From: Chrysaora quinquecirrha
Lineage: Eukaryota > Cnidaria > Scyphozoa > Semaeostomeae > Pelagiidae
Reading direction: 5' to 3'
DNA length: 64,000 nucleotides
Assembly: GCA_014526335.1 (NCBI GenBank)
Contig: JACTAT010000001.1
Coordinates: 812,511 to 876,510 of the forward strand
In this document: piece after piece, positions 32,711-46,600 of the stretch
Position numbering within the stretch: the stretch's first letter is position 1
Layout of the letters: every line of letters begins with the position of its first letter
Position numbers and translations under genes: made by a program
The notes under the pieces: generated by a model
Told to the model about the DNA's origin: nothing
Database searches by the model: none
The model's input: the letters and a program-made list of their open reading frames with translations, nothing else

Positions 32711-32817
32711 AGAGTATTTGTAGCCTTGGTGTTAAGCCGGCTCTTCTCTGGGCGAAAACCTTCGCGCGAAGCGATTCTATAATGAATAGTAGAAGTTCCT
32801 GCCTTGCCATTCGCTAC

Positions 32818-33452
32818 GCTTAAAAGTCGAGGCAAACATCCGCCACTGTACGTTTGTAGTGTCGCAATCTTTGTCTTCGCGCGAAAAATTTCGCAATGAA
32901 TCGTAGACGTTTCTACCTTGTTATTCGCTAAGTCGAAAAGTCGAAGCAAAAATGTACCCCTGTACGTTTGTAGTGATGCAATATTTCTCTTTGCGCGAAA
33001 AATTTCGCAATGGACCGTAGACGTTTCTACCTTGTTATTCGCTACGTCAAAAAGTCGAAGCAAACATGCGCCACTGTACGTTTGAAGTGTCGCAATCTTT
33101 ATCTTCGCGCGAAGAAATTTCGCAACAAATCATAGACGTTTCTCTCTTGTTATTCGCTACGTCGAAAAGTCGAAGCAAACATGCGCCACTGTACGTTTGT
33201 AGTGTCGCAATCTTTATCTTCGCGCGAAGAAATTTCGCAACGAATCATAGACGTTTTTCTCTTGTTATTCGCTACGTCGAAAAGTCGAAGCAAACATGCG
33301 CCACTGTACGTTTGTAGTGACGCAATCTTTCTCTTCGCGCGAAGAAATTTCGCAACGAATCATAGACGTTTTTCTCTTGTTATTCGCTACGTCGAAAAGT
33401 CGAAGCAAACATGCGCCACTGTACGTTTGTAGTGACGCAATCTTTCTCTTCT
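32818..33452 (+). repeat. 115-bp tandem array, copy 2
   Basis: Equivalent of 21045-21680 with the same unit order. Confidence 0.9.
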
Positions 33453-33804
33453 AAGGGCCTTTGTTTAATTCATAAAACAGCGCCCTCCTTTGCGCTTTAA
33501 TGAGAATATATCTCGCCCACATCGAGATAAGAATTGTTTTTCTCCGAGTTTGTATTGCGAAAGAGTTTCAAACGAGTTCTAAATTCGTATCTTATTTGCA
33601 TAAGCCAACAGCTGGCTCGCTTCACACATTCATTGAAATTGCTTCTTTGGCGTGTATAGTGCATGTGTATACTGAAAGCCTTGTCCTGTATGTAAGAATG
33701 CTAAAAAAATATCAGGTAGGGATCATAATTTTCACGGACAGACACAGAGACAGAGAAGACCCCTCCCAAGAAAGAAGGAACAGGCGCTCCTACCGCCTTT
33801 TGTT

Positions 33805-34056
33805 TAGGCAGAGACCTAACGATCAAACATTGTTTGTCAAACATTTGAAGTTTGCTTGTCAAATGTTTGACTGTTAGGCCACGCAACACAGCATTGTTCG
33901 TCAAACATTTTTGCTTGATATACGTTTTTCAAACTCATTGCTGAGCGAAATTTTCCTTCGAAGCAAAGTTTTGTGGCATTTCCAAACGGTGAAACATTGT
34001 TTGTACAGCAAGTCTCAAGTGTTTAAAAACAATGTTTGATCGTTTGGCCGGGCCTT
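33805..34056 (+). mobile_element. AAACATTG MITE, copy 2
   Basis: Equivalent of 22031-22281. Confidence 0.75.
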
Positions 34057-34430
34057 GCGAATTGTGATGTGAGTCGTTGTTTTTTCTCTGCGTCATGTTG
34101 TTAGTATTAGAAATATAGTCGTGCGTGGTACTGTATTTGTATGAGTGTATCCCTGGGCTGAGAGGGAATGAAACGTAGACTCATTACAGCAGCATCACTC
34201 TTTGTTCCGCTCTTGCATAGAAATGTGCTCTTTACCAACGGCTGCTCTTAGCAACAACAGCAGCCATTTACATTGCGAATGTGAACCTCATGGCCCATAC
34301 ATGCTCAGAGAGGGGCCTATCTAGCATTGCACAGTAAGTTTCGAGAGGACTAATGCAATAATCTGTTGTTATCGCTATTGAACTGAATTGCTTAGACGTT
34401 CATCAGTTGAGCGATTTTGTTTGATGGTTT

Positions 34431-34692
34431 TAAGGCCTGGCTTAACTAGGGGACATGTTGCGTGATTGTCGTGTGTGACATGTCCTCTCAATGTCTTCTA
34501 GTTAAGCCACCTCGAAAACGTTGGAGCGCGCGACAAAATTTGTAGCGAGAGACGCGCAAGTGTTTCTAGGAGACATCAGAAACATTTCTTGTCTCCGTGA
34601 CTCAGAGGACATGTTGTTCGCTTGTCTCTCGCATGTTTAGCCACCCTAGGAGACACGCCGAATACAATATCGCGCGCGACATGATTTGGCCA
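34431..34692 (+). mobile_element. GGAGACA-family repeat, copy 2
   Basis: Equivalent of 22656-22920. Confidence 0.6.
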
Positions 34693-35906
34693 CGGCTTTG
34701 GTCTCAGTCTTTAGTCCATACATGGATTTATGTATTTCATACTTCATATTTTTCATATTTCAAATATTTAAGGAGGGACACCCTTTCAATCAAGATTGAC
34801 TGGTTTTCGAGGGGCCCTCCATTTAATTACAAAGTATACAATTAAAAATTCAAAATTACAATACTGTAATTTAAGCAATCTAAATAAAAAAAGAAAAGGA
34901 TAAACGAAAAATCGAAAAATGTATTAAGTCTAGAACTCGAGTAGCCTGGAATTCTAGAATTTTCGTTGAACTCGGTAGTCACAATCAGAATTTGAATTCT
35001 ATCGGGGTTTTGATAAGAAATTTATTTGGACGTGGCACAGGTGGTAGTCGCATCTTTTGCGACCTTTTATGCCCCTTCTTTTTTTCTGGAGACTTTGGTT
35101 AGATCGAAAACCCGTTCTTTTGGGCAACTCTGGGGAAATCGGAAACGTTGTAGCAAACGTTCCCTAGTCCAGAGCTGAACAATTTCGTAGACTTCGCAGG
35201 GAAATTGTTTCCAAATTTACTTCTTTGATGTCTTCCGCTTTTCAAAAAAATTTCGTTTTTTGGCGTCTGGAATCGGAAGTCTACTTTTTTCAGAACTCAG
35301 AATAGATGAATAGTCCCAAAAGAACGCGTCTCGACGTCCATCATTTCAAAATCGGCCTTAGGAGCGGAAAACGTATGTCATATGTCAGGTAATAAGTCTA
35401 TCGGAAAAGACGGCTGACGCTGTTGCTGGGCAAACTTGCCCCAGCATTCAACGCGCGAAAAAACTATCCGACAACACCATCTTGTTCGTAACTGAGTGCT
35501 TATCGCGACGTAATCTTACTTTTGATTGCAATTTAATTAATAACAGATGAAGTGACTAATTTCTTTACTTGTATTCTCATTCACTGTCGTGTGCACATTT
35601 AGTTAGGAAATTGCGCTATCGCAGTTTTACCCGCATTTTCCAGACAAACTCGTCGAAAAAAGAAATTTAATAAATTTTGGCTGATCACTTAATGTCGAAA
35701 TTGGTTAAAAATTGTTAAAATAGATTTTTCTTAATTCGTTAAAACCCTGAATGAATTATCTCGTTCTGATTTGCTTGCTTTTAAAATATTCAGCGGTGCC
35801 AGATTAGCCTTGAGCTAACTAGCTAATTGAAGAAAAAATAAATGGTGTGGTGTGACTATGATGATGATAGTCAAGTTAAAAACACTTTTCCTTTCTTTCC
35901 ACAAGC

Positions 35907-36290
35907 GTATACTTTTTTCCATGAGCAACTGGATATAAACTTTTTTTTAAATAAGCAACTTGGCTTTCGTCCAGCCCTCAAAGTTGCTTAAAATTTTAGA
36001 CATTTCAGCCCTCAAAGTTGCTTAAACGTTGCTTAACATTTTTTGTACCTACTAACCACCCCTGACTTCGCGGGTCAAAATTGTCATCTGTTGGGCCTAC
36101 AACATGACTTTTGAGAGACAGTAAGTGGAAAAACGTTAGCTAACGAGCTTCAACATGCAAAACATAAGAACGAAGAACAATTTCCTAACACATGAAACAG
36201 AATAAGCTTGGTTGTTTGACTTCTTAGTTGCTTACAGTAGTTCAATTGAGCCGTCAAGTTGCTTAATGTCCAAAGTTGATTAACATTTTT
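35907..36290 (+). mobile_element. AAGCAAC-family MITE (long type), copy 2
   Basis: Equivalent of 24132-24520. Confidence 0.7.
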
Positions 36291-36356
36291 CATATTCCTG
36301 GTAATACACTTTCCAATAGCATAACGTCTATATTTTATTCTCCTTGTGAAAAATAC

Positions 36357-36612
36357 TTAGGCCCTGGCCAGCCGATGAACCATTGTCTGTCCAAAATTTG
36401 AGATTTGTTTCTCAAGCAAAATGTTTGACCGTTCTTTGGCCACGTCCAAAACATTGCTCGTCCAACATTTTTTGATTTTTTGTTTGCATCAAGCAAAAAA
36501 TGTTTTTAAACTTTTTCAAAAGCATCAAGCCACAGTTTTGTTTCTTTTTCTTGTCAAGCAATGTTTTTTGGACGTGGCCTTCCAAAAATGTTTGACCTTT
36601 AGGCCAAGGCCT
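36357..36612 (+). mobile_element. AAACATTG-family MITE, intact across the duplication edge
   Basis: Left TAGGCCCTGGCCAGCCGATG, right TTTAGGCCAAGGCCTCA. CACGTCCAAAACATTG mirrors CAATGTTTTTTGGACGTG. The homology to copy 1 ends at 36497, inside it. Confidence 0.75.
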
Positions 36613-36848
36613 CAGTATAAGTTCGTATAACCCGTGTAAGTTCAACAAATTTCGGGTCAAACAAGTCTAAACAGGCTCCGTGTTTTGTATGGAGCGGCGG
36701 CGGGTCAAAATGATGCGTCGTCGTTGGGATTAAAGAAATAGTTTTACGACGACGCCACCAGGTAGCGCCGTGGTAGCCTCGTTTTCATTAGCAGACCCCG
36801 GCAGCTCCAACTAGCGCTCATTGATGCTGGGCGTGGTCATTTACCATA

Positions 36849-37098
36849 CACTTTTTTTTTTAATAAGCAACTGCTTAATAAGCAACCAGGGCTGAGATTT
36901 TGTTAAAATTTCTGGTGAAATAGCTTTCTTTATACAGTACATCCTTGCAAACTTGTCAATTACATTGAGAAGCCAGAAGATAGCCAAAATAAGAGGTTTT
37001 AGGGGGTGCCAGTTATTCTGTGACGGCTGAAATCCTAGATATGTTAAACAACTCTTGAGGGCTGGACCAAAGTCAAGTTGCTTATTGAAAAAAAAGTG
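36849..37098 (+). mobile_element. MITE, AAGCAAC family
   Basis: CACTTTTTTTTTTAATAAGC left end and GCTTATTGAAAAAAAAGTG right end, flanked by TA (36847-36848, 37099-37100). AAGCAAC/GTTGCTT at both ends. 250 bp. Confidence 0.82.
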
Positions 37099-37100
37099 TA

Positions 37101-37584
37101 CTGTTGAAGCCAGCACTGTTGGAACGAAGAATTTTTTGTGGTTCCACCATTGCTCTTCAAATAATAGGAACAATAGGCAACCTTTCAGCTGACACATGAC
37201 AGCAATGGAATTTAGAAAGATTGGGAGCAGAAGGTAAACCACCCCGTTGTTAGATGGTCTCCACTTTTGAAAATATGGATCAGAAGCTCCTGAGAAACAC
37301 GGACTAAATTTAGGCTGATATAAGCCAATAATATAACATGATTGGGTTATATTAAATTAATATTCAATATCACTGTCATGTATTTTGTTTCGAAATTCTA
37401 AGAGACAGTTTTTGAATGAAACTTATTGATATTCAGAATTAATGAAGGTATTTCAAAATGCCGACAGAGTAGTTTGTTTTCCGAAGCAGGACGTCAATTC
37501 TATGGATACCACATCTACGCAAACAGTTCATTGGTGAGGGCATATTATATGAATAAAAAGCTGGTTTTATTCGAGATTAAAATC
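37101..37584. other. Upstream flank of the collagen gene
   Basis: AT-rich, with no repeat boundary or promoter motif I would defend. The frame into the signal peptide is open from 37426, but the ATG at 37585 starts a clean signal sequence. Confidence 0.35.
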
Positions 37585-37671
37585 ATGGCTTGGGATATTG
37601 TGAGGATTTTAGTATTTTTAGCTGCTGTAATCCGTGTGTCGTTCAATGAGGATACAACTTCGATTCGAAAG
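37585..37671 (+). CDS. Collagen exon 1: signal peptide
   Basis: Twenty-nine codons. Hydrophobic core ILVFLAAVI at residues 8-16, then polar NEDTTS. Donor GTGAGC at 37672. Confidence 0.75.
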
Positions 37672-40600
37672 GTGAGCAAAAATTTCATTTTATTCGTAAT
37701 TCTCAAATTTAATTTCCATGCTATTTCCATGTAAAAATGCAGAGGCCTTGAGGTTATTTCAAAATGTCTTTAAATAAGAAATAAAGTGCATAGATAACTC
37801 ATGGGAACAGCCTATACAGTATACACGATTGCACCAACTCGTGATTTTTGCATACAACATTACTAGATCATATTCTTTGCTTACACGTTTTTTCTTTAAG
37901 GAACCTTTGGTCTGAGTTGAGGCTGGAGTTCCTTAAATTTTCAACAAAATGAGGCTGAATTCATAGAAACTATTCTTCATTTCTTACTTTAAGTATAAAT
38001 AGAGCCTTTGGGGAAGAACGATGGGAAATATATTGTACTTCTGTTCCTTTTCGTACAAACCGTCTTGTTCTTAGTTTTTCTTTCGAGCCTCAACAGTATC
38101 TTAAAGTTCCTTAATTTTTTGGGAATTTTCAGCCTCGAATTCCTTATAAAGGTGTATTTAGAGTGCATTATTAAAAAGTGCATGCACTTTTTAATTTTAT
38201 ATACTTTTTAACCCCTTTACATGTACACAAGATCATCTAGCTTTCTTTTCATCCCCGGTTGTAATTGATTTTGTACAAATTTGCCACCACTACCCTGTTA
38301 AAAGTATTATCCGTGCTTGCATTTTGTTAATAGCTCATGATGTTTTTAGAAATTTTCGTATTTCAAAAAAGTTTCGGCAAAAGGCCTACTTTCTCATAAA
38401 AGGTGATTCGGAAAAGTACCTGTACATATCGTCTTTCTTGAGTTTTCTATATAAACGCTTAATTTTTAAAGAACCATTATATAAGGAACCTACAGTATTT
38501 TAAGGGCCGAAAAATATAAAGAACTTATACTAATAAAGATAAAATTGATAAGGAACTTTTCAATTTTGAACATTTAAGATCAAGAATTAGGAGCTGGTTC
38601 CATTCATTTGTAGTCAAAACTCGCATAAATTGTAAGTTACGCATGTATAAAGTGTTCCCTTGAGTGGTCTCCAGCTTTGCTCATATTCAACGGCACTAAA
38701 TGTGCATTTAAAATTAAGGAACTTTTGGTACTACAATTGAATCAAAAGAGGCCCAAAAATAAGGAACTTTAAGAACCTTGAGCTAGGCTGTTTTAAAATA
38801 AAATCGCCTTTATCCTACGCCTACGTTTAATAATTTTATTATTGCCCTAATTGATCATTTTATGCCTATTCTTTCTTATCTCCCATCTTATCTCAATTAC
38901 AGTGCAGAATTGTTGGTGATGATACGGTCGTCTGCACAGTTCAAAGAAAGGTAATTCCAGCCATTTTATCCAATCCTAAAATCAAAGTTTCTTCGTAAAT
39001 TTTTTGTTTTTTGATTTCCTGACAATATTGAATTTAAAAATTGCGGTTGCTATTCATTCATTTCTTTCATGCAGTTCTATGTTTCGAAACAAAAGCGATA
39101 GTTAATGACCTCGCATTGTTTTTCAGGAAGAACAGTGCTTATAAACGAGGGGCATATTCAACGGGCATATAGGAAAAGTAGGACCCAGCCCTTTTTTGAC
39201 TCAGTGGATCTTGGGAATTAAAACATGTTGCGATTACCAGTGGAAACATTTTCGGGCATACTTGAAAGCATTTTTCGTCTGACACTCTTTTCAGAGTCTA
39301 AACGTCAAAAACAGACCGAAACAAATGACTTAAAGCTGAATTTATACCAAGATGCAGATCGAAATGCACCAATCGGAAAGGGAAGCCGAATTGGCATTAT
39401 GTTTTAAACACCAATCAGTTTAAAAATTGGATCCCTAAGAAACCGCTAAGATTTTTCAGTAACAAAATTCTCCATGAATTAAGAAACTTTGAGTACTGAA
39501 AAAAATCTTAGTTTCTTATAAAGAAAGAGTGTATTTAAAAACTAACACAAAATGAATTATGTAAGATACAAGTGAATGCAGAGGCGTTTTCAGGACTCTA
39601 CTTGTGGGGGCCCTAGGGGATTTTTCGGGCCACGCCCTTCAAACTCTCGCAAATACGGGGAAACGCCCTTTTTGCAAACTGTTTCCCTACTATTTAATTT
39701 ATGTTAACTATCCCTCCCCTCCCACCGAAGGAATTTTACAGCGTTGTGGACAAATCTTGAGGACCATATTATAGAAAAGTGAGGGGGCTTGGACTCCCCA
39801 TTCCCCCCTTCGGTACGCCACTGAGTGAATGAAAATGGTTACTTGTTAATTGAATCTTATCATGACAAGAATTTCTGTCAGGGATTAATGGTGAAATTGC
39901 AGAAACAGTTCCTTAAGTTTAACAATGACTTGACCTCTTAGTTTAGGTATTTTTGGAGGTATTTCAGGCATCGCATACCAATACCTCCAACTGTGTAAGC
40001 ATTTTAGATTAGCTGGGGCTTAACTAGAATTAAAATCTTAATTGTGCTGCTCGATTCGAATTGAAGTAACGTTGTCTTTGTAATGATGCATTCCTAGTGC
40101 AAATGCAATGCTTTTTACAATGCTTTTGCGATAATGCAGCTGTCTAAAGTATATCGATGGCTTAGCTAATTCAAACGGTTCACTTTTAAACCCATTAAAC
40201 TCCCAGCTATGGTCCCATGACGAAGGTGGAGTTTATACCGAGATGCGAATCGAAACGCACCAATCAAAAAGTGAAGCAGGATTGGCCTTGTGTTTCGAAC
40301 ACCAATCAGCTGGAGGATACAATGGGAAAACTAATGGTTGCTTCACTTCCCCTTCACTTTCCTGATTGGTGCGTTTCGATCTGAATGTGAGTATAAATTT
40401 CGCCCCAGTCACTTGTTTCGGACTGTTTCTCCCGCTGGGTAATTGTAATTGTACATTGTTTAACGTTAGTAGACTACTAGACTGATGTTAAAGCATTCTA
40501 AATGCACTATAATTCGGCCTAGGCGTCAAAACCATCAAGTTAACACAGCATCTGTCAGAGGCAAAGGCCTTGTGGGGAAACAATTTCTTTAAATTGCCCA

Positions 40601-43600
40601 CGCCTTCAAGGACAATTTTTTCACCGTTTTTTTTGTTTCATCCCTATATCTACTTTATTTGCAAATTTGAGTTGCTCTGTGACTACTATTTCAAAATCGG
40701 CCCTCAAAAGGTTAAAAAAATTTTTGAGCAATAGATAACTGTTACACTTTTTTTAAGCAACTTGACTTCGTCCAGCCCTCAAAGTTGCTTAAAATTTTAG
40801 ACATTTTCAGCCCTGAAAGTTGCTTAAACGTTGCTTAACATTTTTGTACCTACTAACCACCCCTGACTTCGCGGGTCAAAATCGTCATCTGCTAGGCCTA
40901 CAACATGACTTTTGGGAGACAGTAAGTGGAAAAACGTTAGCTAACGAACTTCAACATGCAAAAACATAAGAACGAAGAACAATTTCCTAACTCAAGAAAG
41001 AGAATAAGCTTGGTTGTTTGACTTCTTAGTTGCTTACAGTAATTCAGTTGAGCCCTCAAGTTGCTTAATGTTAAGGTCAGTTCAGCCCTAGTTGCTTATT
41101 GAGCAGTTGCTTATTAAAAAAAGTGTATAAGTTTGAAATCATTATTTGCAAACATTACATCATATACATTCTGGTTCTCTATACTGTTTTATAACTTTCT
41201 TGAATACTTGGATATTCCCTAAATTTCTTCGAGAACTAATTGATATTTTTCATTCACTTTAGTGCTATGTTGCGGCTTCTACCATACAGTGCGATGGTGG
41301 TATGAAGGTAAGGTTTCTAACAGCTGCTAATGCCTTGTCATCATTTTGCTTAGTATATAATGGAAGCCCAAGAAGCGCTAACCTTTACTCTGGCAAATGG
41401 TGAATTTTACGAGAGGGTAACTCTTATAAGGGGGTTGGTAGATATGTGCCTGCCCGGGTTAGTTTGCGATTTTTGGGTCAGGTATATTTTTCCTTGGTCA
41501 TGGGTTAGACTTACTACACGAGTCGTAGTTATCGCTATCGAATTGAATTGCTGGACGCTCAAACTAACTGAAGCGAACAACAACAACATCAATTCAATTC
41601 AATGTGAGCGAAAGTTAGGGACTTAGGAAGCAAATCTAGTCATGGGTATGCTTCAATGAGGATTTGCTGACGTTATTGGTAAGCTGTTCAGTGCAGCAAT
41701 GAATGACAGGGCCGGTTCGATTGGGGGGTGTAGGGGGTGTAACATCCCCCAAGAGAATGGATGTCGCGAAGTGATTTTTAATTTTTATTATTCCTTTTGG
41801 TGTAGTTTAGAGTTAGGGCGAGATTGAAATCGGTCGCCTATGGGGTTAAATCTTCGAAATCTTGGCGGGATTATAGCTAGCTCCATTCTCTGGATTCTCA
41901 GAGTCACATGTATACTAACCCGAAAATAGGAGCTACTTCCCCCATTGGAATTTTACTGAACTGATCATATAAAAAAGCCGGTAAATGACGGACATCCAAA
42001 ATCCAAGTTAGCGTCGGTTGAAAGAAATTTAGTGAAAATTATGGACTTATATCCTACGCTCTCGCCAATTCTTGGCTGGCACTGCCTGCCACAGAGAGTG
42101 TAGTGGATGCTACCAGCGCGCGAATCATCATCGTCCCACTGTTCCTACGCGCTTAGTAAAAACTGAGAATTTCCCCATTAGCGTGCATATACTTTCTTTC
42201 CACTGATCTCTTAATATTATGGCTAATCTACTAAACGCAGTCTGACGTTAAATCCACTTTATTACTTTGTCTGTTAACGCAATTTAGCTTACTGGACGTC
42301 AGGTCAAATTCAATCAAATCTTAAGCCTCATAATCGCCTTAGGTTTTCTGCAACACCCAGATTTATTTTTGAACAGCATTACTGTGAAGAACTTTCTGGA
42401 AACACGATCGACGGGCCTTTGTCCTTCATTAATATCCTTTTCTAACTTAGGCCTTGGTGAAGATGAAACAGTGTTTATCAAACATTTGAAACTTTGATGT
42501 CAAGCAAAATGTTTTTACCGTTTGGCCATGTCGTAAAACATTGCTCGTCAAACATTTTTGGTAAGGCCCCGGCCAAACTATCAAACATTGTTTATCAAAC
42601 ATTTAAGGGTTTGATTTCAAGCAACATGTTTTTACCGTTTGGCCATGTTATGAAACATTACTCATCAAACATTTTTTGTAAGGCCCTTGTCAAACGATGA
42701 AACATTTTTTAAAAACGGTTGAAACTTTGATGTCAAGCAAAATGTTTTTACTGTTTGGTCAAGTCGGAAAACATTGCTCGTCAAACAGTTTTTGTTTGGC
42801 TTTGAATGATTCTGATTCTGTGTCCAATTTTCAAGTTTTTAAAGCGCTTCTTCTGCCTGAAGTATATTAATTTAAGTATGACACTTTCTAGCCGTATTAG
42901 AATGCCCTTCGTTGATGTGTTTCCAGCGTAAGAACATATTGGTCAGAGACGTAAACATCGGAGCCTGAAAGGCCCATGGTCTCTTATTTCCCCTAAAGTC
43001 AATAATATAGTTGGGTCAGTATGTTCAGACTATTCTATTTAATGATTGTACACGAACAAATCAATGATTTTCTTTTTAGCTTCCCAGATTGGGTGCTCTC
43101 GGGAGACCAGGTAGCCCTGGTCTGCCAGGTCCTAAGGTAGGTAAGGTATGTATAACTTTATGCACTGCATTTAATATACTTTTGCACTTATTCGGTTAAT
43201 AGTAAATATATATTATAGCGTACAGCTGGCTAGTCACGTCTATTACAATATACTATAATGTTATTTGTTATTTTTCGAGAAATTTACCCTGACTCTCTAT
43301 TTGAGCTTCAATCTGCTTGTCAGGGGCCCAAGGGCCTCACAAAGCTCATGGTGCTTCTGCCAACGGACGTTTTAGAAGTATGGTGCTTGCAAAATATTCT
43401 CTATTCTATTCTATTCTTTTCTATTCTATGACTTATTTAATGTTAGTCTTAACATTAAAATACAATTTGAGGGAAATATGTGGCATATGGTTGGCGGGAC
43501 GTTAGCTCCCACACAGTACTAGGTCTCCTTGCTTGGACTTCCCTTGGCCTTTCGTGCTTTTGGTTTACATGCACAAACAAAATGCACATTAAATGCACAT

Positions 43601-46600
43601 TTAAAATGCACAATTTTAACACTAGAATTGTGTCATGTTCTAAACCCATAGCGTAAACCGCATTTACATGCTTTTTTTATAAAGAACCTAGCTCAAGGCC
43701 TAGTTCTTAAAGTTCCTTATTTTTTTACCTCTTTTGAGACGATTGTAGTTCAAAAAGTTCCTTAATAGCTCCTTAATTTTAACTGAACACACAGTTTAAT
43801 GACTACCGTATAGAGACATTTGCATGTAAGCGAAGCTCGAGACTACTCAAGGAAACATTTGATAAACGTGTAAAGTACAATTTATGTGACTTTCGACTGC
43901 AAATGAATGGAACGGGTTTTTAATTCACTACAATCTTGGACAAAATATATTGGAACGGCCTAAATAGTTTTGCTATTATCTATTGATTCCCCCTTCTCCC
44001 CCGTTACAATGTTGTTTCGTATAAAAGTTGTCTTGCTCTACTACCAACATTGTTTTGGGGGTAAAAGGGGGAAGAATTGGAGTTATGGAACTAGAAAATC
44101 AATGGAATAGGCCATATTCCTTGGAGAAAATGCCTTGTTCCAAATATTTTGTCCAAGATTGTAGTGCTTAAGAAATCAAACCGTGCAGACAACATTTATA
44201 AAAGTCTCAATCAATAGTCATGTAAAAAGTGCAAGATATCATGACCGGAGACCTGAAAACAATTTATTGCAAGTATTATACCCTTTAGGAATCGACACGA
44301 CCAGAAAGGGTGTTACCGTTCTCTACAGTATTTCAGATTTCAGATCAGAAAAAAACGCAAGTTTAGATGAAAACTAACAAAGTTATCACTCAATTCATTG
44401 CTCAGACTCAATCACATAAATTATTACTGTTTTTACTATTTTAAATTATCATTTTACTATTGAACTATTTCTTGTCAAATTTCGCCTCGTAGTTCATATA
44501 TCTGTCCCCTTTTTCATTTAATTTTCCAGGGAGAGTTGTTGCCATTGTCTTGCACTTTGTTACAGCAGTAGTCTATATGTTGCAGGAACAACTAATCTCA
44601 CTTCACTTACTTTGCGTTTTTTCAACATTCTCGGGCTTGGTTAGATATTGCTTCAAAAACGATATGTCTTATTTGAGGTAGTCCTGGTAATATTTCCCCG
44701 GAATAAACCCCCCACCAAAACATTTTTGCGAAATAAGCCCCCGGGGGCTCATTCCAGGACTTACGGTAACATTTTTTTTAATGTATTCCCTAAAATTATT
44801 TCCAGGGTGACAAAGGATATCGTGGTAGTCCAGGACGACCAGGTCCAGATGGCGAAGTAAGCAAGCATTGTTTTTTTTTTCATTTGTGACAAGTACAGGT
44901 CATCAGATTCGAAATATACATGTTCATCCCAAATTACTCCTTTAAACTTAGGCCAACTTTCTACATTTCTGACGTCGTTATAGATCCAGTGCCACAACCA
45001 TGGTCTAGGCCCAGTGCTTGAAAGTACCGGAATCCAAATGAACATACAGGATCCTGTCTTTGTTGAACAAGAGGAAGCCAAAAAAGCATACTGGGCCTAA
45101 ATTTTGGCACATTTTGGACATTCTTAACGTCATCATGACGTCGGAGCATCCTCTGCCACATCTTAACTTGTACCTAAATGATGTCTTTTTCAAATCTTAC
45201 CAAAAAATTTTCATGATATGATTGACGGTGCGGTTGTCCCCAACCTTTTACTCAAAGTTTCCCCCATTGAATCCTATACAAAAGTGACAAAGTTTTGAAA
45301 AAAGTGCCACGTTTTTCAAAAATACCAAGTCAAAGTTATTCAAAGCCTCAATTTTCGTAAGGACCGCCCCTGAAAGTGGTATGATAGACCAAATATGGTG
45401 CAAATCTTTGGTTTTTGACATAGCTAAGCGACATTGCTATGCGATAATGCTAACGAAGTTTGCAATTTTTGCTTTTATAGGAAGGACCAAGAGGTTTTCG
45501 AGGCCGAAAGGGTGATGCTGGATCAAGGGGCGAAAATGGAGAGAAGGTTGGAACATTTTCATTCATTTCATTTTGTCCTTTCTTATGTTCATCTTTTCCT
45601 CGTACTCTTTGTCTCCCATCGTTCCTTGTTTCATTTTGTTTTTTTGTTTCTTATGTTTCCTTTTTTCTTTATTTCCTTTTTTAATCTCTCTTATCTTTAT
45701 ATTCTTTCCTTATATTTCTTATCGATTTATTTCGTCTCATTTCTCGCTTATTTTTATGTCATTTGCTACCAATTCAATTGCAACGAGAGCCAGTGAAGGT
45801 GGAATGGTGTATTTAGCGCCAATCGCTAGGATCTCTGAAGTAGATGAAAGTAGATGAACTGACGAGAGAGATCTCAACCCTAACTGTGACGCTTCCGTGA
45901 CTGGAGGTCGAACCCCTAGCTCGCTGAGCTTCTGATACCACGAGCTGGATTAGACCACGACGACACAGCACCTTCGAGCCTGTCTGTCCCCTCCTCGAAT
46001 CTCTTTGAACCCAGCTGCCCTTTTGCTCTTGCCTTTCTGAAGAGTAAGAGTGAGGCTTCTGTATATCGAGTTTGTTACTGTTATTGCAATAAATCAATTC
46101 AGATATGCAGTAGTTAAATGTGAATAGGGCACTGGGCTCGAAAACCATTTTTGGTTCTACCCAGTGTCATAGGCTACAACGTCTTGAATGTAAAATCATT
46201 ATTGTTTAAAAAGTAGTGTTATTGATCTCATTGTTATTATTGGTAAACACAAAATTGTAATCTTGTTGCTGAATATAAAATGAATTGAAATTAATTGAAT
46301 TGAATTGAATTGTTTACTCAAGAATCAGTTGTAACTAGTTCAGCGAGGGTGGGCTACGGTAGCGTCACAGCCAGGGTCGAGGTCTCGATTAGTTAACCTA
46401 CTACTGAGATCCTAGCGATTGGAACTAAATAATACACCATTTTACCTTCCCCCAACTTTGACAAGCAAATGATATTTAATAAAATTATTTTTTCTTTTAA
46501 GGGTGATCCAGGGCGAGAAGGACAGCAAGGACATCCTGGAACACCATCAAACTGTAAAATGTTAAGCTATAGTCCATTAAGCTGCTCGAAAGGAGAGAGG

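Larger units (their letters stand above)
24808..36497 (+). repeat. Tandem segmental duplication, right copy (~11.7 kb)
   Basis: Second direct copy of 13038-24721. Its right edge continues smoothly into an intact MITE (to 36612), so this edge keeps the ancestral right flank, while the left copy keeps the ancestral left flank. Confidence 0.97.

Noticed and set aside
43324..43377. An extra 54-bp collagen exon (GPKGLTKLM...)
   Set aside because: It has splice-like ends, but only two Gly-X-Y triplets. Including it would break the register that joins GPK of exon 4 directly to GDK of exon 5.
45573..45857. Phe/Leu/Ser-rich frame as a membrane protein
   Set aside because: It is a pyrimidine-rich stretch in a collagen intron.
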